From contig OZ023273.1 of NCBI GenBank assembly GCA_964007475.1, forward strand, positions 62,506,108 to 62,570,107: 64,000 nt of DNA. Reading direction: 5' to 3'. Of the stretch, positions 50,646-62,685 are shown piece after piece. Below the pieces are notes generated by a model. It worked only from the letters and a program-made list of their open reading frames with translations. It did not search any database and was not told the DNA's origin. Every line of letters begins with the position of its first letter. Positions within the stretch are counted from its first letter, which is position 1. The position numbers and the translations under genes are program-made. The stretch is from Hybos culiciformis. Lineage: Eukaryota; Arthropoda; Insecta; Diptera; Hybotidae.

Positions 50646-51069
50646 AAATATTATTCGAAAAAAGAACATAAAATAAAATAAAATAAATTTTATGTTTCAT
50701 GAAGAATTACTCTTGTTGGATAATAATTTTCCTGGACTTATTCGAAAAACTAAACAGAGTGTAAAAAAAAAACTTTTTTTTTATATCAACCAAATAAGTT
50801 GGAATGGAATAAAAAAAAAAGTATCATAAATTCGAATTGCTGCTGGATCACATTTTTCAGTTGTATGTACCCTTTTAAAATTTTAATGCAACTTTTTATT
50901 TTTATATTATGTGTATGCATATAATTTCCACACATTAAGTTTAATTTTTAAAGAAGAACTATTATTGAAAAAGAAATGATAGTTCATTTGTTCTACACAT
51001 ATAGGGATAAATTTCTTGACTTATGAACGCTTAAAGTATAATCATTAAGTAAGTTTTTGATGTCTATAT
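46452..51069. other. A+T-rich DNA without a recognisable gene
   Basis: A/T-rich sequence. A small patch at 48790-48895 repeats GGCTTTTT-like words. The frame 49068-49262 is hydrophobic and A/T-driven, and was not accepted. Confidence 0.55.
50602..50643. repeat. (AT)n microsatellite
   Basis: About 40 nt of nearly pure AT dinucleotide repeat. Confidence 0.95.
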
Positions 51070-51077
51070 GGTATAAA

Positions 51078-51442
51078 TCAGGGGTGGCCAAACGGTCAAA
51101 GTTATCAAGAACAAATTAAAAATGTTTTTACACTTAGAACAAATGTTAAAAATCTGAACGTTAATATCAGGATTTAACTTCGATTTTAAAATATAATAAA
51201 ACGAGGAAGTTAAAGAATATCTTTAAAAATAGCTAGTTTTTTGTAATTAATTCTTTGAAAAAATTATATTTAAATGAAAAGAAGAGCTTCTGGCAAGTTA
51301 TGTCTAATTAGATTTTTTTTCTAAGAATATTAGTTTTTGGGCCATGATGAATAATATCCATCATGTTTAAGAGCAATTATTTGAATGCATATTTTAAAAT
51401 TGCAAAATGTTAATTCCAGGTCGATCTTTATCAGTCGCGTCT
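51078..51442. mobile_element. hAT-like non-autonomous element (probable)
   Basis: The left end TCAGGGGTGGCCAAACGGTC resembles the CAGGGGTGGCCAAAC terminus common in hAT elements. GGTATAAA occurs at 51070-51077 directly before it and at 51443-51450 after the other end, which reads GATCTTTATCAGTCGCGTCT. An 8-bp duplication fits the hAT superfamily. The two ends pair poorly, so either the right boundary has decayed or the exact ends are off by one or two bases. No coding capacity. Confidence 0.5.
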
Positions 51443-52183
51443 GGTATAAACTATAAAAATTTGACAATAAACAGAAATACAAAATTATTTTCTTATTTTA
51501 ATTTTCAACAACGACATTGATTTGGAAATTACGTTACCCTCTTTATGAACTTATAGAATCAAGTTCAAAAATCATCTTATGTACAATATCATATCATATC
51601 AATCTTATATAAATTTACGAACCATATAAATATGTATAATAAAGATGGAGAGAATATTAAAAATGACGCTTATAATAAATTGAAGTTCTACTGTCCATTT
51701 AAAATAATAAAACCGAAAATTGTATACCTTTAAAATTAATTTTAACATTTTAAAGAACGTGATGATTTTTCGAATAATATAATGCTTTTCCAGCAATTTA
51801 TAATCCAAATGAACTTAAACAGGGCATAATAAATATTATATATTTTTCACATGAAAAAGGTTAGATTTACTAAGGAAATATGAAAACTAAAAAAAAAATG
51901 TTTATGTAATTTGTATATTTTTTTGTATTTTACCTTTTCTTTTAAACTCTGTAGCCTAATAATGACCATTACAGGAGAGAGAGATATATATGATTAATAT
52001 AGGAAGGATATAACACACATGGTAATGATGATGAAGCATAATAAAATTTTATGAAATTATTAGAAAAGGAGCCTGCATTTTAGAGACTTTTCGAACTTGT
52101 CGTGATTCCTAGTTCTTAATTTCAATTTATATTGCAAAGTATGTTGTCTATATTCGTTAACCATAACGTGTATTATACTAAAG

Positions 52184-52665
52184 CGGCGATGTGCAACCTT
52201 CGGCTCATGAGCGGCTCATTTGATTTTTATCTGCGGCTCACATCAATGTTTTGATTTACGTAATATGTGGCTCTTTTTTGTACGAAAAGAACTTTTGTTT
52301 TGCTTTAATTTTTAAAAAATGTTTATTATCTGGCCATGATTTGTTTGTTTTGCAAGAAAAGATAATAAATATAATCTTGGAACATCAACTCAGGATTTCA
52401 ACAACAAAAATTGCACCTGATTTGAATAAATTGAGCCAAAGCAAAAACACTTAAATTTCTCATTAACTTTATTTTATTTTTTTATTTTTTTGGAGATTTA
52501 TTTAATATTTTGTTATGTTTTATGGTGCAATTTTTAAATTAAATTACTAGTACAAATTCTGAATTAAATCAAAACCATTATTCATTCGTTTTTTTATATG
52601 TGGCTCATGCCGAGGTACGAAATTTATTCAGTGGCTCTGGCACGCAATTGAGTTGCACATGCCTG
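52184..52665 (+). mobile_element. hAT element remnant with 8-bp target duplication
   Basis: TACTAAAG flanks both sides (52176-52183 and 52666-52673). The ends CGGCGATGTGCAAC and GTTGCACATGCCTG are reverse complements with two differences. Subterminal GCGGCTCA/TGGCTC words repeat at both ends. A 67-codon frame at 52251-52454 ends ILEHQLRISTTKIAPDLNKL, which resembles the C-terminal end of hAT transposases (the LRI...T...P..KL pattern of the ZBED/FAM200-type group as I recall it). This would make the element an internally deleted derivative that keeps only the last part of the transposase. Superfamily call strong, protein match moderate. Confidence 0.85.
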
Positions 52666-52673
52666 TACTAAAG

Positions 52674-55193
52674 TATTGTGAATTCTAAAAGTCTTGTGTA
52701 CCCTTAAGTCTTGGGTATTCTCCAAAATTTTCTGTAATTTTAATTTATCAGGATCGGCTTATTAATGACCGTTTCAGTGCATGTAATTTCAATTCACATG
52801 ATATTCAAGACCAAAATTATAGTGACATTCTAAGTCACCTTCTTTGTAATGCAAAAAAAAATAATTAATCATTTTCTTTTTTTTATTACATGAGTAAAAA
52901 TAATAGAAAAATTAATTTCATTGTTTCAAATGTTGCTTTTTAAATTTATTTTATTCCTTTTTCCAAATTGACGGGTTCTAAATAAATTAAAAACGCAATT
53001 ACATGAACATATCTTTTTTAACCTTAACTACTCAATATATGCATTTAATAACTTATTACATAAAATAAAAATTTATATTGACAATTAAAAAAATTTAAAA
53101 AAAATTTTTAATATCCGAATTTGAATTCTTCCTCAAAGGGTATAATAAAATTAATATTTTTTTTCATCATAATTCGCTATTAACTTAAAAACATAATATA
53201 TGCGAATAGTATACATATACAAGACACATAATAATTTCTATCTTATAATGTATAAGATAAAAATTTAACTGGAAATATTTATGATGCAGAATATTATATT
53301 TATTTAATTTTTTTTTTTTATTATTATTTTTTTGTTCAATTAAAGAAGATGATTCAAACTTCAAACGACCTTTTAATATGACTCAGGAAATTTTTTTTAT
53401 GTTCTTATGTGTATTATATTCTACGCTGCTGGTATATAAACACATTATATTATTGTTATTTTTATTTTTATATGTATATATATACATAATGTAGAAATGT
53501 TATTATGGTACATGTATAATGTGTAATATGTTACAATTTATATTATGCAATACAATAAATTTTTATTAAAGATAATGTATCTGTAATAAAATAAAATACC
53601 AGCAGTTAAATATATATGTGTAATGTACCAATATTGTGTACATACATTTTGTATAGTACACAAAGGACATTATTTTATGTAATTTAAGTGCCAAAGATAT
53701 GCCTCAAAAACTTAAAATAAGCATCAATTCAATACTTTATTATTGGGATATGCATATACAAATAAAAATTTTGCAAATTATTTAATTTTCAATGATAATT
53801 TGAAAATTAGAGAAATAAATTCTTTAATGAACCTTAAACAAATTACACAATTTAAGAATTTGTTGCTTTTGAAAGAAAATTTACCACTGCAATATACTTA
53901 GTATAAATTTATAGAATGTTTATTTTTACATGAAGACTATATGAATTGCCCCTTTAATAAACATCATAAAACCAAATACAGAATTTAAAATACCTACTTA
54001 AACGAATCTTATTATTGATAAACAAATATTTTTTTTTTATGTATTTGTATAATTACTATATATTATATAATATTTAAATAAAAGAAAAAAAAATTAAAAA
54101 CATATTCTGAATTACTAAGCTAGGTTTTTAATACAATATTTTATTATAATTCTACTATTATAATTATATTGAAGATAAGTTCTATATGCTTTATATATAT
54201 ATAATAAAAGATATAGAATTTTTGTTGAAGAATGTTGAAATAATCATGACTACGGGTACGAGAGAAATGAAAATCTTTTTAATGTATTACAAGAATTGTT
54301 CTTAAGAAGGACAAAGACTTTTATAATAATGTCGTTGATGATGATTCTTTTACATTTCTTTATTAAAAAAAGATACAATGTTTCAGATTTGTAATCAATT
54401 TAAAGAAGTGCCTTTTTCATTTAATCAAAATGGAAAGCTTTATATAAAGTGTAATATTTATTTATATACATAAAAATAATATTGTTGCATTCCATTTCAA
54501 ATTAATAATATTGCATTTTTTTTTTTATTTTTATTATTCGATTTATCCTTATTAAATAGTTCTATAATCCTTTATATTTAACTAAATATCTTATTTCTAT
54601 GCAATGGAATTTTATATGACACCAGCAGATTGTGTGCAAATAGATTGTCATATCATACATATATAAAGTTCTGGCAAAATAATTTTATCCTTTACACAAT
54701 GTTATTTATCCTTTTAAATATATTTATCTTTAAATCTGGTAAAAGAACAAATATTATCTGTGTCACGTCTTCTTATATAAGATTTTTTTTTTCAATGAAT
54801 ATTGCAATTTTGATATGAAAGTCTTACATAATTCTGGTGACTTTGTTATAGTGATATATTGTAAAATTGAGTGCAAAAACAAGAAATATATCATATATGA
54901 AATAAAATTTACATTTAATTTTTTTGTAAAAATATTATAAAATAATTTTATTCCAATTTCTAGAACTCTTCAGGCTGTTCTGGATTGTACATGATGTGTA
55001 CAAATTTTAATTTATTTTTCGATTAATCATGTTTTCGTTTACAAATTTAAGTTTAAACTTTAAAGTTTCAGTTTCTTATTTGCGCTTTAAGTTATCCAAA
55101 GTTAGCACTTGGAAAAAACTTTAATTATTTCATTGAACTTAAATATAAAGTATAGGAAATAAAATAAATCAATTATTTTCTACTAATCGTTAT
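52674..55193. other. A+T-rich DNA without a recognisable gene
   Basis: A/T-rich sequence with TATATGTA-type stretches (53400-53660). Frame 54630-54818 is hydrophobic and A/T-driven, and was not accepted. Confidence 0.55.
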
Positions 55194-55201
55194 ATTATAT
55201 G

Positions 55202-55680
55202 CAGTGCTGAGCTGAAGGGGGCTCGCACGGGCTCGCAAGAGCCCCCTGATAAATTTAAAAAAAATTTGCGAGCCCTCTGATAAACTTTAAAAAATACGCT
55301 AGCCACTTGATAATTTCAAAAGATATTTGTTTTAACCCAATATTAAAATTTTTTGATTCAACAATCTGCGAAAAAGTGTCGAAAATATCAATTTAAAATA
55401 TTAGTACATTATTTGATACAATAAAAAAATCGTAAAGTTAATATAGAAATGTTTGATTTCGTATACTACTGAATGAAAAGTCCCGCCTTTTATATTTTTT
55501 AATTTAAACGATCGCCTAAATTTTAATGTAACATTTTAATATTTTGTACATATATGAGTATGTATATATACTAAACTATTCAAAAAATAAAATGCAGGTT
55601 AAAAAAAAAATAATTTTTTTTGTGAATCTATGAAATCTTGAATGCGAGCCCTCTGATAATAATTCCACAGCTCAGCACTG
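55202..55680. mobile_element. hAT-type MITE with 8-bp target duplication
   Basis: ATTATATG flanks both sides (55194-55201 and 55681-55688). The ends CAGTGCTGAGCTG and CAGCTCAGCACTG are perfect complements. Near both ends GCGAGCCCTCTGATAA and variants recur (55226-55310 and 55644-55660), a subterminal repeat typical of hAT elements. The middle is A/T-rich filler with no frame. Boundaries are secure. Confidence 0.92.
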
Positions 55681-55688
55681 ATTATATG

Positions 55689-56843
55689 TAATATAAAAAG
55701 AAGTTAAAAATATTAAAAATATTATTTATGGCCAAGAAATGAGTTTTTGGATCCAAAAGATTTAAATTACTTTTTATTAGTAACCTGAAACCAATAACCA
55801 CTGACTAAAATCCTCCCAAAAACTTTAAATATAAATTATATTTTCTTTTTGTTTGAAAGTGGAAAAACATAAAACAAAACATAAATTAAAAAAGTAATAG
55901 TTATATAATATAATTATGCAGAGTTTTCTAATTTTCAAAAGATGACTACCAAAGCAATGTTAACTCCTAGCAGTGCTATGTCTAAAAACAAAAGTCAATT
56001 AAAGTATACATCAAGATAATTTGAAGCATTTAAATCAATTAAATTAAACAAATTTTATCAAAGTTTGTTTATTTTAAGGAATATAATTCAAAAATTCAGA
56101 TTCCCAATTAGTTTGTAAAATAAAATATAAAATAAAAATATTTTAAAAAAACAGTGACTGAACAAAAAGTTCACCACTTTCCCGTTAAAAATTTAATTAG
56201 ATTTTTTTATTTCAGAAAAAATTTATTTGCTGATTTATCTAAAAAAAATATTGCATACTCCTTGAAAACTAAATTAAGAATAAAATACTTATTTGTGGTA
56301 ACCCAAAGTTTCTATTTCTATTTCTTTTAATATTATAATTTTATAGATTTATTCCTAAGCCAATAATTTTTTCACATTTATCCATACAAATTTAATAAAA
56401 AATCGTATTTGACAGGTACGTATTTAAATAAACATAATTTGACACAGCGCTGCTATAGAAGTTTACGTTGCTACTAGAATATTATATTACAACATTTTTA
56501 AGTAGTTAAATATTATTTGGAAGTGTTTATTTTTTTCCTGCATTGAAAATAAATTATAGTATTATATATATAGAAGTATTCTGCAGTTATTGTTATTATA
56601 ATTAAAAAGGCAGTATCTACTTGTAATTCATAGACACAGAAATTAAAAATAAAATAAAAAATAATAAGATTTAAAGTTTTCATTCATTTCTAGGCTCAAT
56701 TTTAAATTTTTTTTTTATATGCATAAGAAAAGTTTAACGAATGAAAGTACTATAGATTTGGATTTTTTTATTTATTGTTTATTTAGGCTTTTGGTAATCG
56801 AGTAAAGTAGATTTTTTTGCAATTACATATATATAATTCGATA
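55689..56843. other. A+T-rich DNA without a recognisable gene
   Basis: No ORF, repeat or element boundary was recognised. Confidence 0.6.
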
Positions 56844-58432
56844 TCTATATAAAACCGAAGTTGTATGTTTGTATGTTTGTCTGTTTGTATGTTTGTCTGT
56901 TCCGAATAGGCTCCTGAACCGCTCAACCAATCGTTTTCAAACTTACACCATGTCTTTGTGTCAGGTCGGGGGTCGTTATAGGCTATTTTAAAATTTGATT
57001 GGCCTCCTACCCAGGGACCTCCCCCGGGGCGACCTTCAAAAGTTCGTCCGATTTCATTCAAATTTGGTGCGTTAGAAGAGGGAATAATTACAAAGAATTT
57101 TCGTAACAAAAAATTTGTTGACCTCCTACCCAGAGACCTCCCCTGGGGGGCGGACTTTAAACGTTCGTCCGATTTCATTGAAATTTGGTATGTAAAAAGA
57201 GGAAATGATAACTCACAGAAATTTCGTAATAAAAAATTTGTTGACCTCCTACCCAGGAACCTCCCACCCAGGGACCTCCTACCCAGGGACCTCCTACCCA
57301 GGGACCTCGCATGAGAGCGGACTTCAAAAGTTCGTCCGATTTGGTTCAAATTCGCTACGTAATAATAGGAAATAATAACACACAAATTTCGTAACAAAAA
57401 ATTTGTTGACCTCCTACCCAGGGACCTCCTACCCAGAGACCTCCTACCCAGAGACCTCCCCTGGGGGCGGACTTCAAAAGTTTGTCCGATTTCATTCAAA
57501 TTTGGTATGTAAAAAGGGTTCTGATTACACACAAATTTCGTAACAGAAAATTTGTTGACCTCCTACCCAACGACCTCTTACTCAGGGTCCTCCTACCCAG
57601 GGACATCCCATATTGGCGGACTCAAAAGTTCGTCCGATTTGATTCAAATTCGGTACGTAAGAAGAGAAAATAATAGCAATTTCGTAACAAAAAATTTGTT
57701 GACCTCCTACCCTAGGAGAAGAGGAAATAATTACACACAAATTTCGTAACAAAAATTTTTTTGTCCTCCTACTCAGCGACCGCCTCCGGGGCGGACTTTA
57801 AAAGTTCCTTCGATTTCATTCAAATTTTGTACGTAAGCAGAGGAAATAATTACACACAAATTTCGTAACAAAAAAATTTATTGACCTCCTACCCTAGGGG
57901 AGGATTTCAAAAGTTTGTCCGATTTCATTTAAATTTGGTACATAAAAATTATTAAACACACGAATTTCGTAACAAAAAATTTGGCGCCCTCTTCGAATAT
58001 ATAGAAATCAATGTCTTTATTACTAATTACTACAAAATATTAAAAACTAAACCACTCAACCGATAGTTTCGAAAATTTACACCGTCTCTTTGTCTCGGGG
58101 TCGTTATTGGCTATTTTAAAATTTGAATGGCATCATACCCAGAAACCCGTCCCGGGGAGGACTGCAAAAGTTCTTCCGATTTCACTCAAATTTGATTCAT
58201 AAAAAGAGGAAATGGATAAAAACACAAATTTGGTTTCGTTTGGAAACCTGTTTAAGGGAAGGATATCATTCGATTTCATTCAATTTAAGTGTTGAATAAG
58301 TAGAAATGCTGAATATTAATTCTTCTTAGATATTTTCCCTAATTTATAAAGTAACTAGCTCCTATAATTGTTCATCAATCTGGCAACAAAAATTTCACTT
58401 AAAACGTGTGTTCCACAACAACGTTCAGCTAG
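56844..58432. mobile_element. Helitron-like non-autonomous element, copy B
   Basis: Starts TCTATATAAAACCGAAGTTG after A and ends AACGTTCAGCTAG before T, with a potential small hairpin (TGTG-TTC-CACA inside AACG...CGTT) just before the end. It contains about nine units of roughly 100 bp sharing GTTCGTCCGATTTCATTCAA and CAAATTTCGTAACAAAAAAT. In several units the 15-bp piece CCTACCCAGGGACCT is itself expanded in tandem (57240-57310, 57405-57460, 57565-57605). A 249-codon minus frame (56783-57532) is just the in-frame reading of these units (LGRRS repeats) and runs past the element start, so it is not called a gene. Matches copy A over its length. Confidence 0.65.
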
Positions 58433-59109
58433 TATAATATATGTAAGCTTCGATAAACTCTATAAATTAAAAAAAAATTGTGTATATGTGCATACGAGTG
58501 GGTATACAAAAAAATCGAAATCTATTATAACTACATGAGCCAAACAGAATAAACGAAAAGATCTATTAACGAATAATATTCAAACAGAATTTCGACATTA
58601 CAGAAATTTTGTTGAAAATACATAATTCCAACGTAGAATATCAACTTCCTCCGTTCGATAGATATCACATTAATTATGTTAAATTCACTAGCTTAGAAGT
58701 TGTGTAATACATTTATACACGTATAGGATAAATATCTAAAATTTTTCGTCAGGTTAAAAAGAAAATATGGAAAACTTGACTATTTAAATCTAATTTTCAA
58801 AAAAGAAACTATTCGAATGAGTGAAAGATTCGTTTAATCGTCTCAAAATAATTTAAACAAAAACCAACAAAATTATTCTCAATATTTTTTTTTCAGAAAT
58901 AATTAAATTTATTCACTTAAAACAAAAATATTCCATTTTACAGTGTCTGTATAGTATATGTATATACAATACTACACGTACGATTAAGAATAGTCATAAT
59001 GTTTTAACTATTTTGTTGCTATGTTTGACAATTATTAAATTTGACTTTTCAAAATAATTTTTTTTTTAAATATAATTTAATAATAAAATTGTTTTTTCTC
59101 TTTAACCAG
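58433..59109. other. A+T-rich DNA, no gene
   Basis: No ORF, RNA gene or repeat family was recognised. Confidence 0.55.
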
Positions 59110-59239
59110 ATGCTGCGCGGCACTCACCAAATTGATGAAAAATATTCTTTTTCCAAAGAATTTCCAAAAAAGAAAAAAAAATTCTGTATGCTGTGAAAAT
59201 TTCTCTTTAATCTTGAATCATCATCGTCTGATGTAAGAT
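59110..59239. CDS. Candidate exon, strand ambiguous
   Basis: Two competing readings. Minus: a frame from about 59239 down to 59128 encodes TSDDDDSRLKRNFHSIQNFF and 16 further residues, then meets a consensus donor GTGAGT (59122-59127). Plus: a strong acceptor (TTTTTTCTCTTTAACCAG, ending 59109) precedes ATG at 59110 and a 28-codon frame ending in a lysine run and FCML before TGA (59194-59196). The minus reading has a dibasic LKR and acidic stretch, as in some secreted precursors, but I assign no identity. At most one is real. Confidence 0.25.
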
Positions 59240-60142
59240 CTATTTAGTTTCCGAAGATATTTTTTAAAATATTGGCAACAATAAAACTCTTTTATTTTAA
59301 ATTTTAAATTATCTAATATTAATATTATAGTGTGGCACTAAAATCAAAAACATTTAAATTTAATAGATTTATACACAATAGATTTTAAAAATTAACTCTG
59401 ATAAATAGATTTTACTTTAACAAAAATTTTTTAGGAAAATGAAAGAAATATAAGATATATGTGCATTAAAATTGATAGTTCTAATCTTGGTCAGTTCTAA
59501 TTAAAAATTCGCACAGCCCACAGCTATGGAACACTATGATTTTCCTTATTATTTATTATTAAGCTTCTTTTTTTTATATTAAACAAGAAACTTTCATAAT
59601 AATAATTCTTGTTCATTGATTAAAAGTCTTAAAATTTTATGAAAAGCTTTTGAAATATACCCGGTTATGTGAGAATTTGTTCGTAATAATATATTGAAAA
59701 AAAAAATGAAATAAAATTATAGATTTGAGCATTATACATACTTTATATCGCACATATAGAGGATTCATAATAATTTGTTGTTGTTGCTATTATTACTAAA
59801 TTCTGAGTACATGATTATAGGTTAATATCATGCACACTATGAGTTTGAAATCAATACATCTCATCTATTCTTATTAATTACAAATGATATTTTTTTAAAA
59901 TCTAAACAGGACTAAGTACAAAAAAAAAAAACAAATCATTCTAGAAAAGGCAGTCTTTAACTGGCCACCAGATAAATTTACCACGTTCAGATTTAAAATT
60001 AAAAAAAGCAAAAAATTGATAGAAAGCAGTAAAACTAAATTTCATTCAACACACTTCGCTTTCGCTTTCATCCGAGGTCTAAAACGTGTGCTTAAAGTTC
60101 TTTTATATTCTAATAATTTTCTATTTTAACTTTTATTTTCAG
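59240..60142. other. A+T-rich DNA, no gene
   Basis: Nothing recognised. A mixed stretch at 60045-60090 (CTTCGCTTTCGCTTTCATCC) has no identified role. Confidence 0.5.
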
Positions 60143-60283
60143 GGAAAAATTTGGGCGGCTCATTTTTTCGAAACATTTTTAGCTAAAATTTATTTAATAA
60201 AAACATCTGCGATTTATAACAAAACATTATTAAAATACTTATATGTATATATAATAAAAATTTATTATCCAGAATATTGGTGA
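60143..60283 (+). CDS. Weak candidate terminal exon, unknown
   Basis: A consensus acceptor (AACTTTTATTTTCAG, ending 60142) is followed by an open frame of 46 codons that starts GKIWAAHFFETFLAKIYL and stops at TGA (60281-60283). The first third is mixed, the rest is Y/I/K-rich as expected from A/T-rich DNA. No downstream polyadenylation site was tied to it. It may be a chance acceptor. Confidence 0.17.
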   Translation, partial: GKIWAAHFFETFLAKIYLIKTSAIYNKTLLKYLYVYIIKIYYPEYW

Positions 60284-60984
60284 AAAATTCTATCTCGCAA
60301 AATTTTGTTTATTTTTTATTTTGGCACAAAAAAAGAGGAAAAAGCAGTCTTCTATATATTGGAATCCTACAAATAGAATGATACAAAAACTCAAATTCTA
60401 TGTACATATATATTTTTAACGCTAAGACGACGACAAGAATATAAATTTTTTTTTTGTATATAAAATTTATATTCAACTTTAGTTTCTTTTTCTTTTTTTG
60501 AAACTTTCTGTTGTTATATTTACGATACATTTATTATAGAGTTCATAAGTTCTTGTGAACACAGTAAACAGTAGCGTAAAAATTTACTATTAATTGGTTT
60601 TAGAAGAAGAACGACAACGACAGAAAAGAAAAAAAAAAGATACACAAGAAAAAATTATCTGAAAATAAAGTTTTTTTTTTTTTTTTACAAATTTTGCAAA
60701 AAAAAAACAAAATATTGGAGTCTGGTATACAGAGAATTTTTAATTTTTTGTTTTTTTTTTTTTCTTTCTTTTCTGAGTACATTTAGGATAAAAAAAAAAA
60801 AAATTTTATGTATAATATTTATTTACCATATTTTTACATGTATTATTATTTTTTTGATATGTTCTTTAAATTTCTACGATGAAAAACTTTAATTCAGATC
60901 ATTTTAAACCGTCCTGTTGAACTCAGATTCAGATTGAAATATATATTTTTTTTTGTTTTGTTTTAAAAGTCGACTTTCCCCGTC

Positions 60985-60994
60985 CTATTTATAG
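60985..60994 (-). promoter_or_regulatory. Possible TATA box
   Basis: On the minus strand CTATAAATAG stands in an unusually G+C-rich setting (AACGGCTATAAATAGGACGG), with AAAGTCGACTTTT about 10-20 nt downstream. The plus strand reads CTATTTATAG, so orientation rests on the better TATAAA match. No initiator or following gene is certain; the minus reading of the 59128-59239 candidate exon would lie about 1.7 kb downstream. Confidence 0.22.
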
Positions 60995-61871
60995 CCGTTT
61001 TTGTCGCTCGGCTTGTTAAAATAATTTTTTATATTATTAGCGTGAGATTCAACAGTTTTTTTTTTTTTTATTGTGGCTACCTGTAATTTATTCTTATGAG
61101 AAAATATAAACCGAAAATAAAATCGAAATTAAAAAAACAAAAAAAAAAAAACAAAATTAAATTAAAATTAAATCTTTAAATTTAAATTCTTAATTTAAAA
61201 ATAAATTCTGTCGTAACATTAATATTGCTTAAAAAAAATATTACATAGTACACAGTATACCATATATATATAGGTACAAACATATTGTGTATACATGCAT
61301 TTAAAAAAAATAAATAAATAAAAAAATAAAAATATTTTTCAATTGGACGCAGGAAAAACTAATTTTCCCTTTAAAATAATAATAATAAAAAATAAATAAA
61401 AAAAAAGAAAATAATTAAAAAGTTAAATATTCATAGAATTTTACAAAAAAAAAAAAAGAAAAACTAATAAAGAAAAATAAGAAAAAAAGTGTATACATAT
61501 GTTTTTTTTTTTTGTTCTTTGCCATAAAAACATACCTAAGTTTAAAATTTTTACACACAATATCGTAAAAATATTCTTATATACCTATGTATGTATATTA
61601 TAGTGTTGACAATTCCAGTTGACCTGTCAAGTAATAAAATTTTACAATATGTACAGAAATACCGTAGTAAAGCATAAATATTACATAAACATAAAAATCG
61701 TGTAAGAGAAAAAAGAAAAAAAAAAAAAATGGAAAAGGAATGAGTACAGAATGTTCCAATTGAAAATTGGGTCAATCAAAACGTATATATAAATGTACCT
61801 ATAGTTTTCTACAGTGAATGAAAACAACAACAAAAAAGTATATGTATATTTTGTTTACAAAATGATGATAT
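60995..61871. other. A+T-rich low-complexity DNA, no gene
   Basis: Long A and T runs (60660-60800 just before, and 61060, 61130-61150, 61440-61510). The minus frames here are F/K-rich products of these runs and were not accepted. Confidence 0.6.
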
Positions 61872-62593
61872 TCTGAAGGGATGCATGTCAGTTGTACAAT
61901 TACCAGTTGTACAATTTTTTTGTACCAGTTGTACAATCCAAAATACCACTTGTACAATTTAAAATTTAATTGTACATCTGGTTTTTTGGATTGTACAATT
62001 GGTAAAAAGATTCCACTTGTACAATTGACCACTTGTACAGACTAGTGCCAGTTGTACAATCCAGTTGTACATTTTAGACCAGTTGTACAATCTCGATTTT
62101 TTCGAATTAACCACTTGTACAATTTTTGACAGTCTTTTTTTTTTTTGTAATTTACCACTTGTACAATTTTTGGAAAAGGCACTAGGGCGGCGCAGTGAAA
62201 TAAGGCCGCGTGGAGGTATAATTTCATGTTTCAAAATGAAATAAGACCTCAATAAAAAATCTTGTGAGGTGAGCACACAGGGCAGGGGGCAGCAGGGCGG
62301 CGGGCGGGCGGTTGGTCAGTGGGATTTGCGGCGCCAAATTAACCACTTGTACAATGTTGGACCAGGTGTTCAATATTTATTTTTATAAAATTAACCACTT
62401 GTACAATTTTTGACCAGTTGTACAATTTATCTTTTATCAAATTAACCACTTGTACAATTTTTAACCAGTTGTACAATCTCTATGGTAAAGTTATAACCGT
62501 GAAAAACTAAGCAAAATGTATGGAAAAGGTGTTGTGCATAATGGGTGACCGTGCCCTAGCGGAGGATGGAAATAAGGCCTCTAGGATTTTTTG

Positions 62594-62635
62594 TTGCGGT
62601 CTTATTTCATTTTGAAAAATGAAATTAGACCGCAA
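62594..62635. repeat. 19-bp hairpin in the centre of the palindromic element
   Basis: TTGCGGTCTTATTTCATTT pairs with the complement at 62617-62635 with one mismatch and a 4-nt loop. Confidence 0.85.
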
Positions 62636-62645
62636 AAAAAGTCCT

Positions 62646-62685
62646 CGCGGCCTTATTTCATTTTGATAAATGAAATAAGGCCGCG
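62646..62685. repeat. Perfect 18-bp hairpin in the centre of the palindromic element
   Basis: CGCGGCCTTATTTCATTT and its exact complement flank a TGAT loop. The same GGCCTTATTTCATTTTG word also occurs in the long arms, so this is an internally amplified module. Confidence 0.9.

Noticed and set aside
56783..57532. 249-codon minus-strand ORF, the longest in the window
   Set aside because: It is the in-frame reading of tandem units in the Helitron-like element (LGRRS and NEIGRTFEVRP-type repeats), extends past the element's end, and is broken in the sister copy at 37941.
61959..62276. Minus-strand frames within the palindromic element (61799-62276, 62507-62743, 63206-63415)
   Set aside because: They translate the TTGTACAA motif repeats (CTSG, LYKW, VQLV patterns) and have no independent support.
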